Positions 56,053 through 64,000 of a stretch of DNA of 64,000 nt are shown one piece after another. The position numbers and the translations under genes are program-made. Under the pieces are notes generated by a model. It did not search any database. It was given only the letters and a program-made list of their open reading frames with translations, and was not told where the DNA came from. The DNA is from Gordius sp. MW1 (lineage: Eukaryota > Nematomorpha > Gordioida > Gordea > Gordiidae): NCBI GenBank assembly GCA_964036665.1, contig OZ038529.1, positions 19,788,060 to 19,852,059 on the forward strand, written 5' to 3'. Position 1 is the first letter of the stretch, and the number at the start of each line of letters is the position of its first letter.

Positions 56053-56420
56053 TCATGTTCTTAGTTGTTGCATTAAGTTTTCCACTTTCCTGTCTGTCGT
56101 TGCTATGAGCCCCCATTTTCTTAATTTTTCTACCACTTCTTCCACTTCTTCAGGTGAGACATCAGTTTGCGTAGATACTTCTTTAAACTTCCTCCTCTTC
56201 TTTTCTTCTGCCACCCTGTCCCTCCTCCATCTTCTTTTTATCCCCTGTCGCGAGATTTTTTTTCCCAGTGTCCTCCACGGACACGTTTTCCAATTATGTG
56301 CTCCCCGCACATTACATAACACACAGTTCCTTGTACATTTACCACATCATAGTATCTGCATTGCTCCTTCTCATGGTTATATTTCAGACATGTTGTGCAA
56401 TAGATCTATAATATAAATAT
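56053..56420 (-). CDS. Third ORF of the young Ty3/gypsy element, zinc-knuckle-like
   Basis: Open frame at 56053-56322, with readable upstream sequence to about 56420. It contains CVLCNVRGAHNWKTC, a C-x2-C-x5-H-x4-C motif close to the gag CCHC knuckle, then a very basic stretch RQGIKRRWRRDRVAEEKKRR and an acidic helix-like tail VSPEEVEEVVEKLRKWG. It follows the integrase, where env-like genes occur in some elements, but it has no signal peptide or membrane segment. A nucleic-acid-binding role is inference from the motif and charge. Confidence 0.5.
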
Positions 56421-56463
56421 TTACAAAATACACTATTTGCAAAATATACATGGTTTCCATCCC

Positions 56464-57190
56464 CTATCGAAACCTTAACTGATCAGTATGCCTCCACACT
56501 TCTGACCCCTCCTCTAGTGCCACCCGAAATCTCCAATTACCCTCAATTGCTACTATTAAACCCTTTATCCACTTAAATTGGCCATGATACATTTTGACCC
56601 ATACTTTATCCCCTAATTTGAACTTAGCTATGTTTACTATTGGGGTACTCTTGTCCCTTCTTTTTAATTCGTCTAATGGTATTCTTCCCTTTCGTCCGAT
56701 AAATTTCATTGATGGGGATTCTCCATCCAAACCCTTGGCGTTATTGTACATCATTTGCATCTCCCATGGCTCACCTTGGTCTTGTTTTCCTTTACGGATC
56801 CAACCTTTCACAATACCCACCATTCTTTCGGCCTGTCCATTTGAACTTGGATGATACGGCACGGTAATAATATGTTCAATACCTTGGCTCCCACAAAACT
56901 CTTTAAAGTTCTTACTAGTAAACGCCGGTCCTCCGTCCGACACTATTATTTTGGGTAGCCCATACCTGGCTAATAACTCCTTTAATACACGGATAACAAT
57001 TCTTGTGGAGCTACCACTTACCTTCGCGTATTCTACCCATTTGGTGTAAGCATCTACTACAATGAAATAAACCTTTCCCATACATTCGAAAAAATCTACA
57101 TGGGTTCTATCCCACGGCTGTTGTGCCTTCGCCCACTGACTTTTTCTAACTTTGGGCGGCATTGCCGCGATTCTGTTGCACGCCTCACAA
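56464..57190 (-). pseudogene. Integrase of the young Ty3/gypsy element
   Basis: Catalytic core with the full D-D-E set: HVDFFECMGKVYFIVVDAYT, IIVSDGGPAFTSKNFKEFCG and PYHPSSNGQAERMVG. The C-terminal DKVWVKMYHGQFKW, then EVWRHTDQLRFR, is a gypsy-type tail. The N-terminal zinc domain is in the preceding frame (HWGHQGIVKMKRW) and in the shifted part CRSCEACNRIAAMPPK; a one- or two-base indel near 57190 splits them. Confidence 0.85.
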
Positions 57191-57860
57191 CTACGACAGA
57201 TGTTTTAATATCGTTGGCTATGTGGGGCCACCAAGCGTATTCCCTTGCCCACCGTTTCATTTTTACGATTCCCTGATGTCCCCAATGAAGCTCTTCTAAT
57301 ACTTGATTTCTGAGGTCCTTTGGTATTATTAGTCGTAAACCTTTTACAACACATTCGTCCACTAGACTTAATTGTTTCTTGATCCTTTTGTATGCCAATA
57401 ATGCTAGAGGCCATTTCGCTTTTCCTTTGATACATTCTTTTAGTTTTTTAATCTCCACATCTTTTTCGGATAACTCCCTTACATCTTTCCATGATACCGG
57501 TCCCCCTTCCGAAATATGTAATATACAAGGTGTGTCATCTTGATTATAGATTTCTTCTATCGATCTGTCGATATCCTTGTTAGCGCCATCTATGATTTGT
57601 TCTTCGGTATGCATACGTGATAAAGTGTCCGCTAAATAATTGTTCTTTCCTTTGCGATATGCTATGTCCATATCGAAGGCTCCTACCACTACTAACCATC
57701 TTTGTAATCGGGTCGATAACATTAGATCATGATTGTCCTTCCGAAATAATGAAACTAATGGTTTATGATCCGTATATAACGTAAAGTGTTTCCCGACTAT
57801 GTATTCTCGGCATTTTACGAGTCCATATATTACTGCAAGCGCTTCTTTCTCGATGACTGA
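57096..57860 (-). pseudogene. RNase H end and integrase zinc domain, young Ty3/gypsy element
   Basis: Same frame as the RT after the stop at 57861. It continues SVIEKEALAVIYGLVKCREY, YTDHKPLVSLFRKDNHD and RKGKNNYLADTLSRM, the last conserved part of gypsy RNase H. ELHWGHQGIVKMKRWAREYA then gives the His pair of the integrase HHCC finger. The stop codon replaces the expected Tyr in S-R-Y-S-V-I-E-K-E-A. The frame is left near 57190. Confidence 0.85.
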
Positions 57861-59255
57861 TTACCTTGATTCCGGATCTCGAAACTTACGGGAGAAATAT
57901 ATTACCGGTAATTCCATGCCTTTTACTACCTGTAGCAAAGCACCTCCAACCGCCTCTTGGGACGCATCTACTACTATACGTATTTCCTTGTCGGGGCTGA
58001 AACATTTTAGTACGGGGGCCTTCACTACGCATTCTTTTAGTTCTTGAAATCTTGTTTCGGCCTCTTGGCTCCATTGGAAAACGGTATTGACCTTTATAAG
58101 ATCATATAATATCCCGGCGCGGGCTGCAAATCGCGGTATGTACTTGTGGTAGTAGTCTACTAATCCTAGGAACGATTGTAATTCCTTTTTAGTCTTTGGG
58201 GCTCGAATGTTTTTGAGGGCCGCTATTTTGCTTTCGAGTGGACTAATTGTTCCATCTTCAATAACGTGTCCCAAGTATGTTACTTTTTTTACATTGAAGA
58301 TGCATTTTTCTTTTGATACCTTTAGCCCGTTGTTTTTAATTATTTCCAAAACTTTTGTTAATCTCTCGTCATGCTCTGTTTGACTGGGTCCCGCAATTAA
58401 TAGATCATCTATGTAGTAAAAAACTCCGTCTAACCCTTGAAATAGGGCGTTCATTGCCATTTGGAAAATAGGTGCGGATATGCTAAGGCCAAATGGTAAA
58501 CGAAGGAAGGTGTAAAGACCCAAATGTGTATTGATTGTTAAACTTTGACTCATCTCGTCTGATACCTTTAACTGTAGGTAGGCCGTTGTAAAGTCAATTT
58601 TTGAAAAAACCTTGCATCCATTTAACTTTACTAATATTTCTTCTAAACGCGGTAACGGAAATCGTATCAATTCGATACATGGATTTAATGTTATTCGGAA
58701 ATCGGCACAAAGCCTTAATTTCCCATCCGACTTCCTAACTGGAACCAACGGGGTTGCCCAATAACTAAATACTACCGGCTTAGTAATCCCTTCATCTACC
58801 CATTTTTTTAATTCTCCCTCAATTTCCGCCCTCCACTCATAAGGTACCCTCCTAGCTGGACAAAACTTAGGTTTAACCCCTGCTTTAAATCTCATGTTGG
58901 CTTTAAAATTCTTTAAACAACCCAACCCCATTGTAAATATAGATGGAAATTTTTCCCAAACATCTCGCCCTTTCTCTATTAGCCTTCCGCTAGACTGCAC
59001 TTTTACTTTTATTAAATTATCATATTCCCCCGGTTTACCTTTAATTACTATAAGCCACTCTACCTCAAAACTCTTTATCCAATCCCACCCAAAAATATTA
59101 TATGTCCCTGCCTCTGATACATATAATTTTAAATTTTTACTAATATTATTTATAGTTATTCGCGCTTCGCAATGTCCTAACAATTGTATGCTTATATTGT
59201 TAAAAACTCTTACCTCTATTCCTAATTCTTTAAATAATCCATCATTACCAATCAT
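57861..59255 (-). pseudogene. Reverse transcriptase and RNase H start, young Ty3/gypsy element
   Basis: 464 codons. Linker FNNISIQLLGHCEARITIN, then the RT entry PARRVPYEWRAEIEGELKKW. Catalytic blocks: KVFSKIDFTTAYLQLKV, LRLPFGLSISAPIFQ and FYYIDDLLIAGPS (YIDD active site). KCIFNVKKVTYLGHVIEDG and SFLGLVDYYHKYIPRFA are the connection domain. RIVVDASQEAVGGALLQV begins RNase H. The frame ends at a single in-frame stop. The Met at 59255 is an internal codon; the true polyprotein enters from the protease frame one base off. Confidence 0.9.
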
Positions 59256-60045
59256 CTTTATTTATTACGGTAATCGATGAACCAGTATCAAAAATGAAAT
59301 TTAAAGGAACATTATTACAAGTGACTTTTAAACGGGGGATTTGATTATTAGCGGTTTCTAACATGTTTATAGTATAAGCTGGCATTAAATTAATTCTTAT
59401 TGGTTGGCTATTTATCAAGTCTATCAAACGTTTATAATCGCGCGATTGGTTTACATTATAGATATTCAAGATTCCTTTAATTTGAATTATGATGCAATAA
59501 ATGTTATTATATTTACCCCGGGAAGTTATAATTTTAAAACCTGTTATCGTTACTTTGTTCAACTTCCCACCAATATACCAATAGTTATATGTTACAAATA
59601 TAAATCTTCGGCTCATATATTTATAAAAATTACTCGTATTGATCTCATCAATTTGATTAAGACCCTTCCAGGTATTTAAATAGTTGTTATTTTTACTATT
59701 AAATTTATTTAATTCCCTTACGTTAAACTTTTCTTTATCCTTTAAATTGTTACACTGGGTTCGGCTCTTTGGTACTTCAAAAATAGGCTGCATAATTGTT
59801 TTAAGACATAAACGGTTATAAGCAAATTTATCCAAAATACCCCTATTGGTATGTTCTAACCAATAAATTTTATTCCAAAACTTTAATCTACCCCACTTCC
59901 GTGAGTAGGATTTAAACATATATCTAGGTTGAGTACCTGGAGTTTCAAATGATTTAACCACGATTACTCGGGTCTCGATGTCATCTGACATATTCCCGAG
60001 ATTTTTCGTCTTTCGACAAATCATCTGCTGATATTCAACCAACAT
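59245..60045 (-). pseudogene. Protease region of the young Ty3/gypsy element
   Basis: The last 30 residues are an aspartic protease start: LNFIFDTGSSITVINKD with an intact DTGS. The frame then stops, because the following RT is in another frame (single-base difference near 59255 in AATAAAGATGATTGG). The long N-terminal part is AT-rich, high in Asn, Lys, Ile and Tyr, and resembles no gag domain I know. In this group the protease matures the gag-pol protein. Confidence 0.7.
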
Positions 60046-60632
60046 ATACGACTATTTTTTATTAAATATGCAATTATTTTGCATATTATAGGTATTAATA
60101 GACAGATTATATTTATTCCGTTTTAGCTCCTTCCGTTTCCTAAATCTCAAAATACCAACCCGCATTATATTTACTGCACTTAATATCAATAATTTCAACA
60201 TCCAAAATATTTTATTCAACATTTTACCTCTCCCAGTTTTCCTTTTTTAATTAGAGTTTATGTTAATTTTCCCTTTCACCCTTCTTTATCTCAAATCTAA
60301 TTATATTTATATTTTTCTTCCACCCTTCTTTACTTTAAATTATTCACACTTACGTATATTTTTTTTTTAAACAAATCAAAGTTCACCACGAGTAACTGGA
60401 GAAAATTTATAGTATATATTCATATTAATATATTTTCGGTAATTGAATAATAACGTTAATAACTTCTATGAAGTTGGGGAAATGGATAATAATGGGATGG
60501 GGAGCGATATATATTGGGGTAAAGTAATATTAATGCCAAACTCATACATTTATTTTTAAGAATTTAAAGTGATCAAAATTATACAATAATTGTAAATATT
60601 TTAATAATTATATAGGTTACTGATTAAGTTAC
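60046..60632. other. AT-rich internal region of the Ty3/gypsy element
   Basis: Between the protease frame and the zinc-knuckle frame; no open frame of note on the minus strand. A capsid domain would be expected near here in a typical gypsy element and was not recognised. Confidence 0.4.
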
Positions 60633-60968
60633 CTAATTTTTATATTTGGGGAACAACATTTTATTTTTACAAAATTTAGAGTAATGTCCTATATTACCAC
60701 AGTTAACACACCTGGGCGTGATATAATTATCTTTACTTTGGTTTGAAGTATTTAATGGTCGATTATTTAATGGTTTAATGCCAAAATAGCAATTGCGCGC
60801 TATATGATTTCTTTTTCCACAATTATAACATTTATCATTACGTCCTAATTTATGCAAAAAATAACCAATAAAAATACCGCCCAATAATATAACCAAATAA
60901 TCAATATATCCTAATAACTCAGCAAACATATGATTTATATAAATTTTAGAATTATTACTATTAAACAT
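60633..60968 (-). CDS. Small gag-like ORF with two CCHC zinc knuckles
   Basis: 111 codons. CYNCGKRNHIARNC and CVNCGNIGHYSKFC are two perfect C-x2-C-x4-H-x4-C knuckles, the nucleocapsid signature of LTR retroelements. The N-terminal 45 residues contain a hydrophobic run YLVILLGGIFIGYFLHKL that could span a membrane, which is unusual for a gag protein. No capsid domain precedes it in the 350 bp to the LTR. It would bind the element's RNA. Confidence 0.65.
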   Translation of the reverse strand: MFNSNNSKIYINHMFAELLGYIDYLVILLGGIFIGYFLHKLGRNDKCYNCGKRNHIARNCYFGIKPLNNRPLNTSNQSKDNYITPRCVNCGNIGHYSKFCKNKMLFPKYKN

Positions 60969-61315
60969 TTTAATACGTATTTCTTAAAATTAATCAACAA
61001 AGAGAAAATCAATATTATGAAAAATATTATAGAATATACTAGCATAAAATTCTAAATTATAAACTTACTCTACGATTCATTTGTTTGGACGTTCGAAAAA
61101 TTTGTTGTTTTTGCTGCTACGATAGAACGGTTGTTTGCTCTTGATACCACTTTTGTTAATTTTGGGATCTAGATTTGCGGGGGTCCTTTCACTTCAGGGT
61201 GCTAATTGAAACGCCTGCGGAGATTGGATTTCTTTCGTTGAGAAGGATAGTAATAAGTCTCAGAAGAGTAGCAATAATCTTAAGGTCGTGAGTACGATCG
61301 TGTACGGGGCACAAC
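60969..61315. other. 5' internal leader of the young Ty3/gypsy element
   Basis: Non-coding leader behind the 5' LTR. No tRNA-complementary TGG-type primer binding site stands out directly after the LTR; the first bases are GTTGTGCCCCGTACACGATC. Confidence 0.5.
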
Positions 61316-61889
61316 TTTTCCGTTTTGCAGCTTGGGGTTGAATGATTAATTTAGACTTTTAATCGAATTTATGTATTCCTTTGTTAATTCAAACATCACT
61401 GGTATAAATATGAACTATGGCGATATGTAGGAAACAGGGAAAACAGGGGGTCTGGGGATTTTATAATGTCTTTATTACATAACCGTTCTTTGGGAAAGAG
61501 TGAGTAAAAATAAGTGTGCGAGAGTGAAAGTGAAAGTGAGAGTGTTTTTACATTCTCCCCCTTGGCCTTTTATATCTTTCATTTCTTGGCCCCGTTAACC
61601 TGGCTTGGCCTCCCTTATCGTTCTAGATCTGTCATCTTCAAGGTTTCTGGCTTCTATGACCCCTTTTCGTTCCAAACCTTCTGGAATTCTAATTTATGGC
61701 CCCAAGTTTCTTCGATATTCCCAGGGACTAATTCCTTATAAGAAGAGCCTCTCTCTGTTCCAACAAATACTTCCAAGGCCCAATTCCCTATACGTACCGT
61801 GCCCTCATACTTGTAGCGTTTCTTCTAATAGTTCTGGGAGGTTTAGGAGGTAATAAAATTCCAGTCTTTGGATTGTATCCAATACGACA
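61316..61889 (-). repeat. 5' LTR of the young Ty3/gypsy element
   Basis: Partner of 55027-55600 with identical length. Starts TGTCGTATTGGATACAATCC at 61889 on the minus strand, next to the target duplication GACTG. Confidence 0.9.
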
Positions 61890-62358
61890 CAGTCCAAACT
61901 AGTACGCTTAATATTAAATTAGTGAAAAAGCAAAGTAGCCAAATAGCTTTATTAAAAATATTTTAAACTTAATAAGGTTTCCAAATTTATCTTAGGTTTT
62001 ATGTATCTCGGCTACAAGTGCCCCATCAATTTAACGGTGAAGATGAGACTAAGACAGGAGGAAAAGAATGGGATAATATATTTTTATAAACGAGAAGTTT
62101 CAGGACTATTTTTGTAACTAGTTGAAGGTGTTTAACTCTACTTTAAGGAATGGCTCCATTTTTTGATATTTTGACTCTTTATTGTTATGCGAGTGCATGT
62201 TAAGCGCATGATTTTTCTTCCAGTTACATGTTTAATATGTTCCAGCTTAAGGCATTATTTAAGGATTGTTGATAATTAGAGTTTAAATATCTAATAGTCT
62301 TATTAGGTACCATAACTATAACCCAAGGAGAGGTATAAAAATGTAAGTGTGTGTTTAC

Positions 62359-62564
62359 TTGTGCTGCCTGATTTCGTAATCTGGCCTTTAGTTCCATAGT
62401 CAGTGTGGATTAATATCACCTTAATAGAGTGTGTGGATTCCTTCTCTTCTTTCAACAGTAATTTTAAATCTCCTACGTGAATGCGCACTTGACTATATAC
62501 CGACTGATAATTTATAGGTGGGTCTTTAACGTTTGCTAATAGTTTTTCCGATGCAGACTGTGAT
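62359..62564 (-). CDS. S1 serine protease, exon 2
   Basis: Acceptor ACCAAAG at 62564 and donor CACAA|GTAAAC at 62359. It encodes SQSASEKLLANVKDPPINYQ, then VYSQVRIHVGDLKLLLKEE and KVILIHTDYG. R-I-H-V-G-D and I-x-I-H-x-D-Y-G are the typical strands between catalytic His and Asp in S1 proteases. The insert of about 20 residues before RIHVG is longer than in simple trypsins. It is joined to exon 1 over a 50-nt intron and to exon 3 over the 11.8-kb intron, with phases in agreement. Confidence 0.85.
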
Positions 62565-62614
62565 CTTTGGTACAAATATTTTAAAAATTATTTTAATTAT
62601 AAGTTAAATATTAC

Positions 62615-62798
62615 GCATAACAATGAGCTGCGGTTAAAATCCATTCACTATGAATGATACTACCAGAGCAGAACACCTTGTGATCTTGGCCTTGGGTAAA
62701 ACGAAAGTTTGCGATCCATGGGATGTCACCAGTATTTGCATCTTGACCGTCATTCATTGTAACTATTGTGTCATCGTCGAAACGCCCGCAGTTTGCCT
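62615..62798 (-). CDS. S1 serine protease, exon 1 of those visible, with catalytic histidine
   Basis: Acceptor ATTAG at 62798 and donor TATGC|GTAATA at 62615. It encodes ANCGRFDDDTIVTMNDGQDA, then GDIPWIANFRF, CSGSIIHSEWILTAAHCYA. LTAAHC holds the catalytic His (position 57). The Cys of ANCG is where S1 zymogens keep the disulfide to their prodomain, so at least one more exon lies upstream, outside the window or unrecognised. The activation site looks unusual: TIVTMNDG replaces the common R/K-I-V-G-G. Secretion cannot be judged because the N-terminus is missing. Confidence 0.85.
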
Positions 62799-62869
62799 CT
62801 AATATATAGACACAATTTAGTTATAATAATATTGCTTTGAGTTTAGATACCTCTTGTATATTAAGTAGT

Positions 62870-63420
62870 GCTGTAAACATTTTTAATTGACAAAAATCGA
62901 ACGCGCTCACGTTCACGTTCGTTTTCAAAAAAAGGAACGCGTTCACGTTCGTTCAAAATTTTATGATAATTCTTTTTAAATTTAATTTAATATAAATAAA
63001 TATCTTATATTTTTTACCACAACATATTAACCATGATAAAAAATAAGAATTTTATTTCGATAATAAAATTATAAATATAATATAATTGAGCAAATATAAA
63101 AATTTTTGATTTATTAAATTTCTTATTTATTTATAATAATATGTTTTTCAAAATTTTTGTCGGATGAGCAGGAACGCTTGACAGTCAATACAGCATTAGC
63201 TATACTAAAAACCCGCTCCACAGGGGCAGATGAGGGGATTGGAGTATTATACTTAATAAACAAATCTTTTAAAGCAGGAAATTTATTAAAACATTTAACG
63301 TTTTGTCCCTCTTTTTAAAAAATTGCGATAAGATATCATCCTCCAATCCGCCCTCTACTTCCTCGTCAAAAAAACGATATATAGGAACCGACAGTTCTTT
63401 CATTATTTACTAGGGGTTTC
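62870..63420 (-). pseudogene. hAT element relic with transposase C-terminus
   Basis: The minus strand at about 63170-63290 reads PALKDLFIKYNTPIPSSAPV and ERVFSIANAVLTVKRS, the hAT dimerisation block with a textbook S-S-A-P-V-E-R-V-F-S core. To its left, 62876-62960 has repeated GAACGCGCTCACGTTCACGT and GAACGCGTTCACGTTCGTTC motifs behind TAGTGCTGTAAACA, a typical hAT terminal and subterminal arrangement (3' end of the element, minus orientation). The element continues towards or beyond 63420 without readable sequence. It lies upstream of the protease exons, possibly in another intron of that gene. Confidence 0.7.
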
Positions 63421-64000
63421 AAACCCTTTTTTCAAAAAGACTAAAAGTTTATTCTTTTTTACATTTAGTAATTATTGAATTCGGTCCTTTATATGAAATG
63501 AATGAAAATATTTATCATTATTGTATTATAAGCCTCAATCTTGGTTTTTTATAAACCCCTTTTACTACATGCTCATTAAACAACTCCTCAAACTTGGGTT
63601 GGCACAAAACAACATTTTTAACATACTGATGAGCTCAATTGATTACTTTTAAGATATACACGAAAGAGTGATGTTTCTCTTTTACTACATGAGTTGGAAA
63701 TTATCATTTGCTTGTAGAAGTAGCAAATTATCAACTACTACTCACTTTCTTCACCCCACTCCAAAAAAAAGCTGTCTTGTGTTGCACCTAGTTTTAGGCG
63801 ATGGGTCTGCTAGAGATATATTATGCTGTGCATAATATAGCCATACCACAATTACTAGTATCTTTTTCCTTTGATGACTTTAGTTTGGGTTTGGTGAAAC
63901 GACCATTAGTGTATTATTTTGATATAGAGACCCGAATGAGTTACAGGAAATATGTTTGCGGGTTAGTAGCTAGTTTTTAAAGTCAACAACATGCTTTGCA
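63421..64000. other. AT-rich sequence, no gene seen
   Basis: No recognisable exon, transposon end or tandem repeat. If the protease gene continues upstream, this could be intron. Confidence 0.35.

Larger units (their letters stand above)
55027..61889 (-). mobile_element. Young Ty3/gypsy LTR retrotransposon in the protease intron
   Basis: Two 574-bp LTRs (55027-55600, 61316-61889) differ at only about four positions that I could spot. The 5-bp flanks CAGTC (55022-55026, 61890-61894) are a target duplication. The polypurine tract AAAGAAAAAAGGAAGG lies next to the 3' LTR. Gene order on the minus strand is a zinc-knuckle ORF, protease, RT, RNase H, integrase, then a second zinc-knuckle-like ORF. 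Despite the young LTRs, pol carries one stop (57861) and frame changes near 59255 and 57190. It is inserted in the same transcriptional direction as the protease gene. Confidence 0.9.
50524..62358 (-). other. Transposon-filled 11.8-kb intron of the protease gene
   Basis: Donor CACAA|GTAAAC at 62359/62358 and acceptor TATTATAG at 50524. The phases on both sides agree, so this is one intron. It contains a CCCGAGCCCGG-rich relic (about 50640-51343), a 3-kb TIR transposon with a hAT inside, and a complete Ty3/gypsy element. The other three introns are 50-250 nt long, so the size is due to insertions. 51344-51719 and 61890-62358 hold nothing else recognisable. Confidence 0.8.

Overview
The window looks like repeat-dense, AT-rich nuclear DNA of an invertebrate, most likely an arthropod. 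Host coding exons are few and separated by introns with GT/AG borders. Everything else that can be named is animal transposable-element sequence: RTE-type LINEs, Ty3/gypsy LTR elements, hAT, piggyBac and Helitron elements, and a very abundant Helentron-like non-autonomous family. There are no bacterial-type operons, ribosome binding sites, CRISPR arrays, rRNA or tRNA genes.

Layout. 0-9 kb: a decayed hAT element, a Helentron-like repeat, a 334-bp Helitron, a retroelement scrap, a TIR element and an old Ty3/gypsy element (4899-8767). 9-16 kb: two tandem-repeat blocks, a hAT transposase tail, a nearly complete RTE LINE (11156-13750) and a pseudogene of a repeat-associated protein family. 16-23 kb: three Helentron-like copies, all in + orientation, around a Helitron Rep fragment. 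23.5-40.8 kb: one minus-strand RTE LINE broken by two large insertions. A hAT insertion (24383-34397) has an exact 8-bp target duplication and itself holds an autonomous-type Helitron (25054-33840), which in turn holds a Helentron-like copy (31985-33825). The second insertion is a 4.3-kb composite (35508-39843). 41-49.5 kb: a probable host gene of beta-propeller type, a hAT non-autonomous element with exact 8-bp duplication, a piggyBac-type element with TTAA ends, and a decayed LINE. 49.4-62.8 kb: a minus-strand host gene for a trypsin-like S1 serine protease. Its splice phases agree through five exons, and one intron of about 11.8 kb carries a 19-bp-TIR transposon with a hAT nested in it plus a young Ty3/gypsy element (55027-61889, 5-bp duplication, nearly identical LTRs). 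A C-type-lectin-like exon lies just downstream of the protease exons. 62.9-64 kb: another hAT remnant.

The host genes do not form a pathway that can be read here. What the window records best is insertion order: LINE, then hAT, then Helitron, then Helentron-like repeat. No transposase or polymerase reading frame in the window is fully intact. All calls come from reading the sequence, its motifs and its splice and insertion junctions; no database search was run.
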